NCBI RefSeq assembly: GCF_001485215.1
Contig: NZ_BBWW01000002.1
Location: 221,564 to 285,563, forward strand
Origin: Leptolyngbya sp. NIES-2104
GTDB taxonomy: Bacteria; Cyanobacteriota; Cyanobacteriia; Leptolyngbyales; Leptolyngbyaceae
Reading direction: 5' to 3'
DNA length: 64,000 nt
Positions 10,315 to 19,800 of the stretch are shown here, piece by piece. The notes beneath the pieces were generated by a model, which worked only from the letters and a program-made list of their open reading frames with translations, did not search any database and had not been told where the DNA came from. The stretch's first letter is position 1. Each line of letters opens with the position of its first letter. The position numbers were made by a program, and so were the translations under genes.

Positions 10315-10713
10315 TACTGCATCCAAGTAGTCATACTGAGGACCCGCTTTGATACCGCTATAGATTTCAATGCGCTTTCTAAATTCTGTCAACTCCTCAT
10401 CTGAAGCAAAAACGACGACTGCTTTGCTAATTGCAGGCTCTCTTCCCAGTAGCGTTAAGCCAGATTTTGTTAGCTCATCATCTTGAAGCGAAAAGTCTTT
10501 GGCGACTTTGATTTTGAAGATCAGTTTTGGATCGAGGTGGAAGGAACTTCGCCGTTCTCTAGCCGATTCGGTCAGGGTGGAGATTTGAGCCATAATTTGC
10601 GTACCGCGTGTGCTGCGATCGCCACGTTTACCACCCCCTCCTCCACTCTTTGCTCGACGAGGTAGCTGAGTATTCACTCTGGGCAATTTTAGATGCTCGA
10701 ATTGATTCGCCAT
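10315..10713 (-). pseudogene. ietS: IetS-like protease, N-terminal 133 codons
   Basis: 5' part of the IS-split subtilase gene. It has the characteristic IetS opening HLKLPRV with a basic glycine-rich stretch (RRAKSGGGGGKRGDRS), and a propeptide-like region without catalytic residues. The native frame reads through GTA at 10317-10315 and continues at 9200. In the present state translation stops at TAG (10314-10312) inside the element. Start ATG at 10713 lies 5 bases after the ietA stop, so the two genes were one operon. The fragment cannot be proteolytic alone. Confidence 0.8.
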
Positions 10714-10718
10714 TCTTG

Positions 10719-11750
10719 CTAAGGTGTAAACGCTTCTATTGAGTTCGATATTATACGCTCTCTAGCAAGATAACGTGCGATCGCAATTTCTAAGTCATCT
10801 GCTGAAAGCTCAACGTCTCCTCGGAGAAGAACAGCTTTTGTGGCATCAGAGCAGATTCGCTCGATGTCTGCGCCTGTTGCTGATTCGAGCAGTGTTGCAA
10901 AATAGGCAAGATCAACGCCTGGGTAACGAATTGCGGAAAGATAGCGAGTGAGGAGTGCAATGCGAAGATTGTTCGAGGGACGATCAAAAAGTAGCACTTC
11001 ATCAAATCTGCGCCAGACTGCTGTATCTAAGAGATTTTCGTGATTTGTGGCGGCAATAAACAAGCTGCTGCTTTCTGTTGTATCAATTAGCTGAAGGAGA
11101 CTATTAACAAGGCGTTTAACTTCACCATGCTCGTTTGGAGTATTGCGATCGCGGGCGATTGCGTCAAACTCATCGAACAGGACAACCCACTCTCCCTGTT
11201 GAATGTATGTAAAGATTTTTTGTAGATTCGTAGCAGTTTCACCCAAATAGGAAGAGAAGACAGCCGTGAGGTTCACATAAACAAGAGGAAGCCCCAAAAC
11301 ACTAGACAGAACTTTGGCTGTTTGAGTTTTTCCGCACCCTGGAGGACCACAAAAGAGAACTTTGTTCTTAGGTCGCAGTCCATGAGCAAGGAGAATATCC
11401 TGCTTACGATTTTCGAGAACAACTTCATTTAAGGGATCTAGAATGGTTTCGCTGAGAACAACATGATCCCATGTCAAATCAAGCTGCTTTACTTCAACCA
11501 GTGCTAGCCCTGTTTCTCGATCTTTAGGAGGTTCAGGAAACTGTTGCCAGGGAGCAAGGTTTGAGGAAACTGGTTTGAACCTACCATTCCCGTTTCCGTT
11601 GTGAAGAATTTTCTCTAGATCTCTAGCAAGAAGGGTATGATTTTTACTTTTCTCTTCTTCAATTAATTCTTGTGCGGCAGCTAAAAACTCTTCTCTCTCG
11701 TTGTGAGAGAAGCTTCTGAAGAGTTTTCTTAGGATTTCTCCCCGTGCCAT
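10719..11750 (-). CDS. ietA: IetA-like AAA+ ATPase
   Basis: 343-residue AAA+ ATPase with Walker A GPPGCGKTQTAK near residue 138, Walker B VVLFDEFDAIARDR near 193, sensor region AATNHENLLD and a C-terminal AAA lid. It is the classical partner of the subtilase IetS: in Ti plasmids the pair acts as an addiction-like stability module and elsewhere it gives phage resistance. Here the protein appears intact while its partner is disrupted, so either the module is dead or ietA persists as an orphan. ATG at 11750 begins MARGEILRKLF; no strong Shine-Dalgarno is visible. It is the first gene of the original two-gene operon. Confidence 0.8.
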   Translation of the reverse strand: MARGEILRKLFRSFSHNEREEFLAAAQELIEEEKSKNHTLLARDLEKILHNGNGNGRFKPVSSNLAPWQQFPEPPKDRETGLALVEVKQLDLTWDHVVLSETILDPLNEVVLENRKQDILLAHGLRPKNKVLFCGPPGCGKTQTAKVLSSVLGLPLVYVNLTAVFSSYLGETATNLQKIFTYIQQGEWVVLFDEFDAIARDRNTPNEHGEVKRLVNSLLQLIDTTESSSLFIAATNHENLLDTAVWRRFDEVLLFDRPSNNLRIALLTRYLSAIRYPGVDLAYFATLLESATGADIERICSDATKAVLLRGDVELSADDLEIAIARYLARERIISNSIEAFTP

Positions 11751-11931
11751 ATATTGAACCTACGTTTATTTCGATTATAGTTTATTTGTACTAAGATGAA
11801 CTAGAAAAACAAATTCGGCTAGCTTACCACTAAATCTACCATTACTTTGATAAGTTCATTTGTTCTAAAGAATGTGTGGCTAGTAGAACACTTTTGTTGA
11901 AGTGATGAGGCACATAATCGCTGCAAGCTGG

Positions 11932-12012
11932 CAGTAGAACGTCGTGCCCAAGCTGGCGTAAGTGTTCGCTCGTCAGGAAAGGAAACTGTTCATCTGCATA
12001 AAGTCTTGCCAG
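11932..12012 (-). pseudogene. 5' fragment of a DUF5615 PIN-like gene
   Basis: About 80 bases nearly identical to the 5' end of the intact gene at 12609-12950, encoding ARLYADEQFPFLTSEHLRQL. The start is altered from GTG to CTG and the rest of the gene is missing. It is the end of a partial duplication of the DUF433/DUF5615 module. The rest of 11751-11931 holds no gene I can recognise and may contain the ietA promoter. Confidence 0.65.
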
Positions 12013-12025
12013 AGATTAGGCTGCC

Positions 12026-12292
12026 TCATTTTCTGCGGTGGCTTTGCCTAGCCGTAGGCACCGCTTGCTCTATTTCTCTTAGATGCGCCTCTGCATAGCG
12101 CCATGCGTTACTGAGATCGATCGCGCTAATCGTGGGGTAATTGGCTAAAATTTGCGCTTCGGTGTTGCCAAGATTTCGAGCTTGAACCAGCACCCAAACC
12201 GGAATCCGGGTATTAGCAATCCGGGCATCTCCACCGCAGACCCCCAGCGTTTTCTCAATACCGTGGAAGAATTTCAGTGCAAAAGCGCTCAT
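12026..12292 (-). CDS. DUF433 antitoxin-like protein, second copy with altered ends
   Basis: 88-residue DUF433 protein, a winged-helix VapB-type antitoxin family. The core (GVCGGDARIANTRIPVWVLVQARNLGNTE) is nearly identical to the copy at 12954-13280. The N-terminus is replaced by MSAFALKFFHG. The C-terminus is changed to VPTARQSHRRK by a 22-bp hairpin insertion at 12040-12061. ATG at 12292 overlaps the preceding stop (ATGA), so it is translationally coupled to the 92-residue gene. Its DUF5615 partner is only a fragment, so it may be a non-functional or trans-acting antitoxin. Confidence 0.65.
   Translation of the reverse strand: MSAFALKFFHGIEKTLGVCGGDARIANTRIPVWVLVQARNLGNTEAQILANYPTISAIDLSNAWRYAEAHLREIEQAVPTARQSHRRK
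12040..12061. repeat. 22-bp small dispersed repeat-like insertion
   Basis: Comparison with the paralogous sequence near 12976 shows 22 extra bases here, with a hairpin core GCCTA-gccg-TAGGC. Size and structure fit the small dispersed repeats (21-27 nt) described in heterocyst-forming cyanobacteria. It alters the last residues of the DUF433 copy. Confidence 0.6.
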
Positions 12293-12567
12293 ACAGAAGA
12301 TTGATCTGCCAGTTTTTCAGCTACTTTTTCTTGGACTTGGACTTGAAACTGAGCCACGAGTTCTTGGACTTCTTGCTCAGATAAGACATTGCCGAATCGG
12401 GCTGTGACGACTTGAGCAACTGTATCGGCATCGCGGTTAAATAGGTCGAGACGGACTGCTTCGCCAAGACGATCGCCGAAGTCGAATCCTGCATTGGTCA
12501 TGCCACCTGCCTCTGCCTCCAATTGGGCAAGTTCTCTCGCGGCGGCTTCTGTAAATCTTGCATCCAT
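12289..12567 (-). CDS. Small acidic protein in the DUF433/DUF5615 cluster
   Basis: 92-residue, acidic, helical protein of unknown function (opens MDARFTEAAARELAQLEAEAGG, closes with a coiled-coil-like VQVQEKVAEKLAD). A good AAGGAG lies about 7 bases upstream of ATG 12567. Its stop overlaps the start of the DUF433 copy. It lies between the DUF5615 gene and the duplicated DUF433 gene; a third component of the module is a guess from position only. Confidence 0.5.
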   Translation of the reverse strand: MDARFTEAAARELAQLEAEAGGMTNAGFDFGDRLGEAVRLDLFNRDADTVAQVVTARFGNVLSEQEVQELVAQFQVQVQEKVAEKLADQSSV

Positions 12568-12608
12568 TAAATTCTCCTTATTACTTTCAGAAGTTCGTCA
12601 AACGGTCG

Positions 12609-12950
12609 TCATTCTGAAGGTCTGACAACCCGAATTAGTTTACCGTTAAGCGTTTCTTCTGCTTGAATTGCAGCATTGATCCGTTCTGCCAATCGAATTT
12701 TATTGCCATCGTCAGTGCAAGCAATCATCCCTGCATGATTGGAATCTTGATTGTGCAGTCGAATGAAGTCGCGGCGGTTCAGCGTTAAAATCGCCCGCGA
12801 TTGCTCTGTGGCAAAAGCAAGAACTTGATCATCTGGAATACCTTGGTTTGCTTTGCCTGCTTCCTGAACAGTTAGAACGTCGTGCCCAAGCTGGCGGAGA
12901 TGTTCGCTCGTCAGGAAAGGAAACTGTTCGTCTGCGTAAAGTCGTGCCAC
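12609..12950 (-). CDS. DUF5615 PIN-like toxin candidate
   Basis: 113-residue DUF5615 (Mut7-C-like PIN fold) protein. The family acidic residues are visible: Asp-Glu in LYADEQFP near the N-terminus, Asp in IPDDQVLAFA, and Asp in LNRRDFIRLH. DUF5615 proteins are predicted RNases paired with DUF433 antitoxins. The antitoxin gene ends at 12954, only 3 bases before this GTG start (12950), giving the standard antitoxin-toxin order. Nuclease activity is inferred from the family. Confidence 0.75.
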   Translation of the reverse strand: MARLYADEQFPFLTSEHLRQLGHDVLTVQEAGKANQGIPDDQVLAFATEQSRAILTLNRRDFIRLHNQDSNHAGMIACTDDGNKIRLAERINAAIQAEETLNGKLIRVVRPSE

Positions 12951-12953
12951 GGA

Positions 12954-13280
12954 TTACGCTGCCTCATTTTCTGCGATCGCTTGCTCGATTTCTCCTAGAT
13001 GCGCCTCTGCATAGCGCCAAGCGTTACTCAGATCCGTGGCTGTAATGGTGGGGTAATTGGTCAGAATTTGGGCATCTGTGTTGCCGAGTTGTTTAGCTCG
13101 AACCAGTACCCAAACGGGGATGCGAGTATTTGTAATTCGGGCATCTCCACCGCAGACACCCAGAGTTTTCTCGATGCCTGTCCAAGTGTCACTGAGGCTT
13201 TCGATTAAGAGTTGAATCGCTTGGGTTTTTTCAGCAGGACTGAGCGCGAGAAGTTGGGTCTGGAGATCTTGCAGTGACAT
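12954..13280 (-). CDS. DUF433 antitoxin
   Basis: 108-residue DUF433 protein. An N-terminal addiction-module-like helix (LQTQLLALSPAEKTQAIQLL) precedes the DUF433 winged helix (GVCGGDARITNTRIPVWVLVR). It should bind and neutralise the DUF5615 protein encoded 3 bases downstream and repress their shared promoter, following the known pattern of such pairs. ATG at 13280 begins MSLQDLQ; an upstream ATG at 13301 is possible but less family-like. The divergent methyltransferase gene starts 93 bases away, so the two promoters share this small interval. Confidence 0.75.
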   Translation of the reverse strand: MSLQDLQTQLLALSPAEKTQAIQLLIESLSDTWTGIEKTLGVCGGDARITNTRIPVWVLVRAKQLGNTDAQILTNYPTITATDLSNAWRYAEAHLGEIEQAIAENEAA

Positions 13281-13373
13281 GAAGCAGGTTCCAAAAATCA
13301 CTCTAGTTTAAGGATAATCGGCGCAACCGCGATCGACCGTCTAAAATATCAACGGACGATCGCACTCAAGATT

Positions 13374-16214
13374 ATGACAACCCGCAAGCCCGTGTTTATC
13401 GAAAAGATTATGCCTGTGAAGCTCCTGAATGAGCAGGTGTATTACGAGCATGGGGGGAATCCGTTTAAGGGGTTGCATCGGTGGTATTCGCGTAAACCGC
13501 TGTCGTTTAGTCGGGCTTCGGTGTTGGGGTCTTTGCTGCCTGCGGAGGTGTCGATCGAGGAGTTTGAGTATTTGCTGGGGCTGAATCGGCGGGTGGCGGG
13601 GATGCAGGATAAGACGACGAAGCTGTATAAGACTCCGCCATCAGCCGATCGCATTGCGAAGGTGCAGGCGTTGTGTGAGGCGCAGTGGGGGACGAAGACT
13701 CCGGTGGTGCTGGATGCGTTTGCGGGGGGCGGGAGTATTCCGTTTGAGGCGGCGCGGTATGGGTTGAAGGTGTTAGCTTCGGATCTTAATCCGGTGGCAG
13801 TGGTGACGATGAAGGCGGCGATCGAGTATCCGCTGAAGTTTGGGGCGGATTTGCAGCAGGATATCGATCGATGGGTGAAGTGGGTGGGTGATGAGGCAGA
13901 GAAGCGATTAGCGGAGTTTTTTCCATCGTTGCCGGGGGAGAAGGTACAGAACTATTTTTGGGCACACACTGTTACTTGTCCAAGCTGTCAATCAAAAATT
14001 CCATTGAGTGCTAGTTGGTGGTTAAGTCGCTCAAGCAATTATGCTGGTAAGAATCAGCCAAGAAAGATAACTAGCGATTGGTATGCGATTAAACCGATTC
14101 CTGATCCTGAAAACAAGCAAGTTAATTTTGAACTAATTCGAGGAAGGAAGGGGCAAGGAATCAGCATACAGACTGCTGATGGTGATTATGATCCAGACAT
14201 TGCAGTGTCTATCAAAGGCGGCGATGGTAAATGCTTGAATTGCCAAACTCTTATTGATAGTTCATTTATTGATCAGCAGCTACTTGATGAGAATTTTAGC
14301 TATTCTCTATATGCTGTGTCTTACCGGAAAGGAAGCGGAGGTATTGAGTTCAGAGCGCCAGTGGATTTAGATTTCACAGGAGTAGAAAAGGCTGAGTTAC
14401 TACTTCAAGAGTACAGAGCTTCAAGAGAAGACTTAATTCCTTCTGAAGAACTTCTCCAAGGTCAAGATACACGCTGTTTCAATCGCGGTGTAAGACGTTG
14501 GGAACAATTATTTAACTCTCGTCAGCTTCTTTCACTAATCACATTTGTAGATCTGATCGACAAAGCGAAAACTCTAATTCAAGAGAAATGCGAACTTGAT
14601 AAAGCCGCCGCGATCTGTACCTATCTCACTCTAATCCTAAGTAATTGTGTAGATCGCAACTGCCGATTAGCTCACTTGAATGCTTCTAAAATATCTGTAG
14701 AACCTGCATTAGCTCAACACTCGCTTAATTTATTTTGGAACTATCCCGAAACTAATGCTATCGAGAAGTTGTGGGAATACGAGAGTCAATGTGTAATCTC
14801 TGATTATTCAGGAATTTGTAAATTTATTGAAAGTAGCTCTACTCTGTCTGACATTCCAGGACTACTAGATTCAACCATTAAGGATATTCAAATCAACGCT
14901 GCATCAGCCGATAATCTCTTTCACATTCCTGATAGCTCTGTTAGCGCGATCGTGACTGATCCCCCTTACTACGCAACGATTCAATACTCTGAACTATCTG
15001 ATTTCTTCTACGTCTGGCAAAAGCGGACATTAGGCGACATCTTCCCCGATCTCTTCTGGTCAGACCTCACCGACAAAGACCGCGAAGCCGTCGCCAACCC
15101 CTCCCGCTTCCGCAACATGGGCATCAGTCCCGAACTCCTCGCCAACCAAGACTACGAAGCAAAAATGGCACTTGCCTTCGCCGAATACCACCGCGTCCTC
15201 CGCGACGATGGAGTCATGACCGTCCAATTCAACCACAAAGACTCAGGAGCCTGGGATGTCCTCGCCAAATCCCTGATCGATGCCGGATTCGAGATCACCG
15301 CCTCCTGGTCAGTCAGCACCGAAAACCCCCAAAACCTCCACCAAGCACAAAAAAACTCCGTCTCCAGCACCGTCCTCCTCGTCTGCCGCAAACGCAACCC
15401 GAACGCCGGACAAGCCTGGTGGGACGACATCCGCACCGAACTGGTCAACACCGTCTCCCAACGCGCCCCCCAACTCGAAGCCGACCTCCAAGACCCGCAA
15501 AACCCGATCGAAGGAGTTGGCATCGACCTCTACCTATCCGCCTTCGGTCCCGCCCTCAACGTCTTCTCCAAACACCACCCCATCCTCGACACCGCCGGAA
15601 CCGAAGTCCGCCCCGAACAAGCCTTTTCTGAAGCCCGCAAAGCCGTCGCCAACTACCGCTTCCACAAACTCGCCCAAAGCGACACCCTCGGCTTCGACCC
15701 CCTCACCACCTGGTACATCCTCGCCTGGGATGCCTTCCGCGCCCGCGAATTCCCCTTCGATGAAGCCCGCCAACTCGCCCTCGCTGTCGGAGGCTTCAAC
15801 GTCACCGACCTCGCCAAAACCCACAAACTCCTCGACTCGACGAGCGGGACTTGCAAACTCCTCACCCCCGATCAACGCTTCAAAAAACGCGCCTTCTCCA
15901 CCAATCCCGAAGAGTTTACGCTGACCTCACTGATCGACGCGCTTCATGCGGTCATCGCCATCTACCTCGAAGAGCAATCGATCGATCCCGTTCGCCGCTT
16001 CCTTAAAACCACCGGACTTTTAAGCAATGATCTTTTTATGCGATCGTGGGAGGTCACTTTGCGAGTCATCCCACATATCAGCGACGATCGTAAACGTATT
16101 CTCGAAGAAAAAGCCCTCGCAGATTTGTGGCTCGCAATGGACGAAATCAAAGCCAAAGTCCGCTACGAGCAACCCGAACTAAACTTGAGCGATGGGCAAC
16201 AAAGCTTATTTTAG
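13374..16214 (+). CDS. DUF1156 adenine-specific DNA methyltransferase (COG1743)
   Basis: 946-residue methyltransferase. The N-terminal DUF1156 domain (NPFKGLHRWYSRKPLSFSRA) is followed by the SAM-binding motif VLDAFAGGGSIPFEAARYG near residue 113. A zinc-ribbon-like insertion has CPSC and CLNC pairs near residues 203 and 285, and the catalytic motif IV VTDPPYYATIQYSEL lies near residue 526. The family makes N6-adenine or related base modifications and is tied to DUF499 ATPases and helicases in phage defence. It heads an operon with VapB-like, VapC-like and PLD-helicase genes. Codon choice changes sharply within the gene: G-rich to about 13950, AT-rich to about 15000, C-rich to about 15850. 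The C-rich stretch creates long spurious antisense frames. Confidence 0.88.
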   Translation: MTTRKPVFIEKIMPVKLLNEQVYYEHGGNPFKGLHRWYSRKPLSFSRASVLGSLLPAEVSIEEFEYLLGLNRRVAGMQDKTTKLYKTPPSADRIAKVQALCEAQWGTKTPVVLDAFAGGGSIPFEAARYGLKVLASDLNPVAVVTMKAAIEYPLKFGADLQQDIDRWVKWVGDEAEKRLAEFFPSLPGEKVQNYFWAHTVTCPSCQSKIPLSASWWLSRSSNYAGKNQPRKITSDWYAIKPIPDPENKQVNFELIRGRKGQGISIQTADGDYDPDIAVSIKGGDGKCLNCQTLIDSSFIDQQLLDENFSYSLYAVSYRKGSGGIEFRAPVDLDFTGVEKAELLLQEYRASREDLIPSEELLQGQDTRCFNRGVRRWEQLFNSRQLLSLITFVDLIDKAKTLIQEKCELDKAAAICTYLTLILSNCVDRNCRLAHLNASKISVEPALAQHSLNLFWNYPETNAIEKLWEYESQCVISDYSGICKFIESSSTLSDIPGLLDSTIKDIQINAASADNLFHIPDSSVSAIVTDPPYYATIQYSELSDFFYVWQKRTLGDIFPDLFWSDLTDKDREAVANPSRFRNMGISPELLANQDYEAKMALAFAEYHRVLRDDGVMTVQFNHKDSGAWDVLAKSLIDAGFEITASWSVSTENPQNLHQAQKNSVSSTVLLVCRKRNPNAGQAWWDDIRTELVNTVSQRAPQLEADLQDPQNPIEGVGIDLYLSAFGPALNVFSKHHPILDTAGTEVRPEQAFSEARKAVANYRFHKLAQSDTLGFDPLTTWYILAWDAFRAREFPFDEARQLALAVGGFNVTDLAKTHKLLDSTSGTCKLLTPDQRFKKRAFSTNPEEFTLTSLIDALHAVIAIYLEEQSIDPVRRFLKTTGLLSNDLFMRSWEVTLRVIPHISDDRKRILEEKALADLWLAMDEIKAKVRYEQPELNLSDGQQSLF

Positions 16215-16221
16215 GAGCGAC

Positions 16222-16485
16222 ATGATGAAAGTGAAAGGCATTTTACGCGGAAACACGATCGAGCTATTGGAGCAAGTGGAGAATCTTCCGAGTGGCTCTG
16301 AAATCACGATTGAGATTGTCGGTTCGCATCCACTCAGCCACCTGACTCCAGAAGAACGGCAAACGCTGATCAATGAAAAACTCGGCGGATGGAAAGACGA
16401 CCCAAATCTTGACCAAATTTTTGCGGACATCGATCAAGAACGCCATTTATATCGAGGTCGCCAGACTGATTCATTCGACGATTAG
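16222..16485 (+). CDS. VapB-like antitoxin nested in the methyltransferase-helicase operon
   Basis: 87-residue protein with an AbrB/MazE-like swapped-hairpin start (MKVKGILRGNTIELLEQVE) and an acidic C-terminal tail of the kind that wraps a toxin. It lies 9 bases before the PIN toxin gene, as expected for an antitoxin. AGGAG at 16213-16217 overlaps the methyltransferase stop and precedes two adjacent ATGs (16222, 16225), so translation is coupled to the methyltransferase. It should neutralise the VapC and may autoregulate. Confidence 0.65.
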   Translation: MMKVKGILRGNTIELLEQVENLPSGSEITIEIVGSHPLSHLTPEERQTLINEKLGGWKDDPNLDQIFADIDQERHLYRGRQTDSFDD

Positions 16486-16494
16486 AGTTCAGCC

Positions 16495-16890
16495 ATGTAT
16501 TCACTTGACACCAATATCTGCATTGCCCTGATCAAAGAAAACCCCATTCCCAAGCGAATCTTCGACACAAAAGCGATCGACTGCTACATTTCAACGATCG
16601 TTCTTGCAGAACTCTACAAAGGCGTTTACTGTTCGGAGCAGTTTGAGAAGAACTATGCGGGCTTACGAAACTTTCTCAGCTTAGTAGAAGTGGTCGAGTT
16701 TGATCGAGGGGCAGCGCTGGAGTTTGGCAGAATCCAAGCGGAACTCAAAGCAGCAGGTAAGCCGACCGGAGAACAAGATGCTTTAATTGCAGCAGTCACA
16801 CGATTTCGCCAAGACATTTTGGTGACAAACAACACTCGTCATTTTGAAAATATTGCCAATTTACAGCTTGAGGATTGGCTGGAGCCGTAA
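16495..16890 (+). CDS. vapC: VapC-like PIN-domain ribonuclease toxin
   Basis: 131-residue PIN domain. The four acidic positions are in place: Asp in YSLDTNICIALI, Glu in IVLAELYKGV, Asp in GEQDALIAAV and the C-terminal VTNNTRHFENI motif (Asn in place of the usual Asp). VapC proteins cleave tRNA or rRNA. The gene follows its antitoxin by 9 bases and ends 2 bases before the helicase start, so it is embedded in the defence operon. A toxin here could make the operon hard to lose, or act if the operon is shut off; that is inferred. Confidence 0.8.
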   Translation: MYSLDTNICIALIKENPIPKRIFDTKAIDCYISTIVLAELYKGVYCSEQFEKNYAGLRNFLSLVEVVEFDRGAALEFGRIQAELKAAGKPTGEQDALIAAVTRFRQDILVTNNTRHFENIANLQLEDWLEP

Positions 16891-16892
16891 CG

Positions 16893-19800
16893 ATGCCTCA
16901 ATTACTACAGAATCACCGTTGGAAAATCAGCTATTCGAGCGACGAAAACAATCCGATCGCAGATTTCTACATTCCAGTATTAGAATGTGCAGTCCAATAC
17001 GATCGCAAAGCCGGATTCTTCAATAGCTCGATTCTCAGCAAAGTCGCCCGTGGTCTCGGTGCAATGCTCGACAATAGCGGACAAATGCGACTAATCATGG
17101 GATGTCAATTCAGTCCGACCGACTTACAAGCGATTCAGCAAGGCTATGAACTGAAGAACGCATTAAGCGATCGCTTAAACCAATCCTTTCAGCCGCCCAG
17201 CAACTTTGCCCAACTCAAACACTTCGAGATCCTAAGCTGGCTGATTCAGAACAATATTCTCGATATTCGCATCGCCATTCCGCTCAAGTCAGACGGCACA
17301 CCCGAAAACAGCGAAGAGCAGCTTGATCCGAATCGGCTATTTCACGAGAAAGTGGGCATCATCACCGACAATAACGGTGATCGCTTAGCCTTTAGCGGCT
17401 CGAATAATGAATCGATCGGCGGCTGGTACGCAAATGTAGAATCGTTTCATGTCTATCTTGCGTGGGAAGGCGGACGAGATTTGCAGCGGGTCGAATTAGA
17501 ATGCGATCGCTTTGAGACACTCTGGAACAATCAAACCAAAAATGTTCGAGTGTTTGAAGTCCCCGAAGCTGTGAAGCGAAGACTGCTGCAATACGTGCCT
17601 AAAACGAAACCGATTTGGAGCCAAGAAATTGAGTTTGATCAACGTGCAATCGAAGTACAACCGATCATTGAACCTGAAATTTCGATCGAAGACTATCCGC
17701 ACGAAATTCAGCAGTTTGAAACGCTGGCGAATCTCCATCAACATCCCGGCTGTCTCGATTTCACGCTCAAATCGATTCCGATTCAGCCCTGGATTCACCA
17801 AATCAAAATCCTGCGTCGCTATGCCGAAGAATTTCCCCGCAATGGTTTGATTGCCGATGAAGTTGGACTGGGAAAGACGATCGAGACGGGCTTAATTCTG
17901 CGCTACCTCATTCTCTCCAAAAAAGCTCAGCGCGTCTTGGTTCTGGCTCCCGCCAGTGTGCAACCCCAATGGCAAGATGAACTGCGCGAGAAATTCAATC
18001 TCCATTTTTGGAGTCTCGCCCAAGGTGAACTGCGTGATCCGTTCAAACAATCTATTCCGCTGGCTGACAATCCTTGGAACACTCAAAACTTAATTCTGGC
18101 TTCGAGTCATTTGGTACGCCGTAAAGAACGAATGCAGGAGCTTTTAGACTCAGAGCCGTGGGATTTGGTCGTACTCGATGAAGCTCATCACGCTCGTCGT
18201 AAATCCCCTCAGAACCGCAAAGAAACACCAAATCGACTTCTAGAGTTGATGCAGAAGCTCAAAGATCGAACCAAAGCTTTGCTGTTACTTTCAGCTACCC
18301 CGATGCAGATCGATCCGATCGAGGTTTTCGATCTGCTCAACCTGCTCGGACTCAAGGGACACTGGCGGTATGCCGATAACTTTTGCGACTACTTCAAACA
18401 CCTCACAATCGAAGCAGATTCTCATACGTTAAGCTTCTGGCAGCAAATGTCTACCGATTACTTTGCTCAAGGCGGCAAGCCCTGTCCGCGACTCCAGCAG
18501 CATCTAATGAAGTGCGATCGCAGATTGGCGTACAAGCTCGAAGATGTCTGGCAACAGAAACGCACGACCGTAGATTCGCGTTTAGCCAAAGACGAAGCCT
18601 TTCTTACCGCATCGCGGCAATATTTAACCGTGAATACGCCGCTCAAGGATTTAATGTTCCGACATACTCGCGATACGCTCAGACAGTACTACAAACTGGG
18701 TGTGCTTGAAAAAGATGTTCCCATTCGAGAGGTTTGGGACAATGCGATCGTGCTAGAACCGACTCGCGAAGCTGAACTCTACCGCGCTGTCAGCGACTAT
18801 GTGCGCCATTTTTACCGTTTAGCTCAGAAAGAAAACCGCAAAGCACTCGGCTTCTTGATGACGTTGTATCGCAAGCGGCTGACCAGTTCGTTTTATGCGA
18901 TCGAGCGATCGCTAGAACGGCGATTAACCGATCTGCAAACCGGACAGCAAACGAGTCTCACAGCCGATGATCTGCTCGAACTCGACGATGTGGATGATGC
19001 CGTGATCGATGGACTAAAGACATTCTTTGAGCCAGTTCATCCGAAAGAAATCGAGTATTTACAAGACTTGTTGATTCAGTTTGAGAACACTGGAGAAGAT
19101 ACCAAATGCGCTCAGTTTTTAACGCTGTTACGCCAGGAATTAAACACACGAGATAGCGTGATCGTCTTCACTCAATATACCGACACGATGGACTATCTGC
19201 GTGAATTCTTGCGCTCTAGTTTCGGTAATCAGTTGGCTTGCTACTCTGGGCGAGGCGGCGAACTTTATCGCGACGATCATTGGGTCACGGTTCCCAAAGA
19301 AAGCATCAAGCAGCGGTTCCGTAACGGTGAGATCAAAATTCTGCTTTGTACTGAATCCGCGAGTGAGGGCTTGAATTTGCAAACCTGCGGCGTACTAATC
19401 AACTACGATATGCCGTGGAACCCGATGCGGGTAGAGCAGCGGATTGGACGCATCGATCGCATCGGTCAACGCTATCCTACGGTGCGAATTCATAACTTCT
19501 ACTACGACGGCACAGTAGAGGCGAAAGTCTATCGGAAATTGCGCGATCGCATTGATGCCTTTTCGACGGTCGTGGGTAAATTGCAGCCGATTCTTGCTAA
19601 GGTTCCCACCTTTATCGAGCGGGCGCTGTTGAGCGCTGATCCTGAAGAAGAAGATGTGTTGCTATCTGAGTTTGAGACGGTTCTAGAAACACCGCCCTTG
19701 CGTCCTGCAATCGATGAGATGATTGAGATGGATGTGCAGTCTGATTTAGAGATCGTTCGTCAGTCGATGCCGCAGACTCCGATCACGATCGACGAAATCG

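Noticed and set aside
15152-15924. Long open frames on both strands overlapping the methyltransferase 3' half
   Set aside because: They result from C-rich third positions of the methyltransferase and have low-complexity Pro/Ser or Gly/Glu composition.
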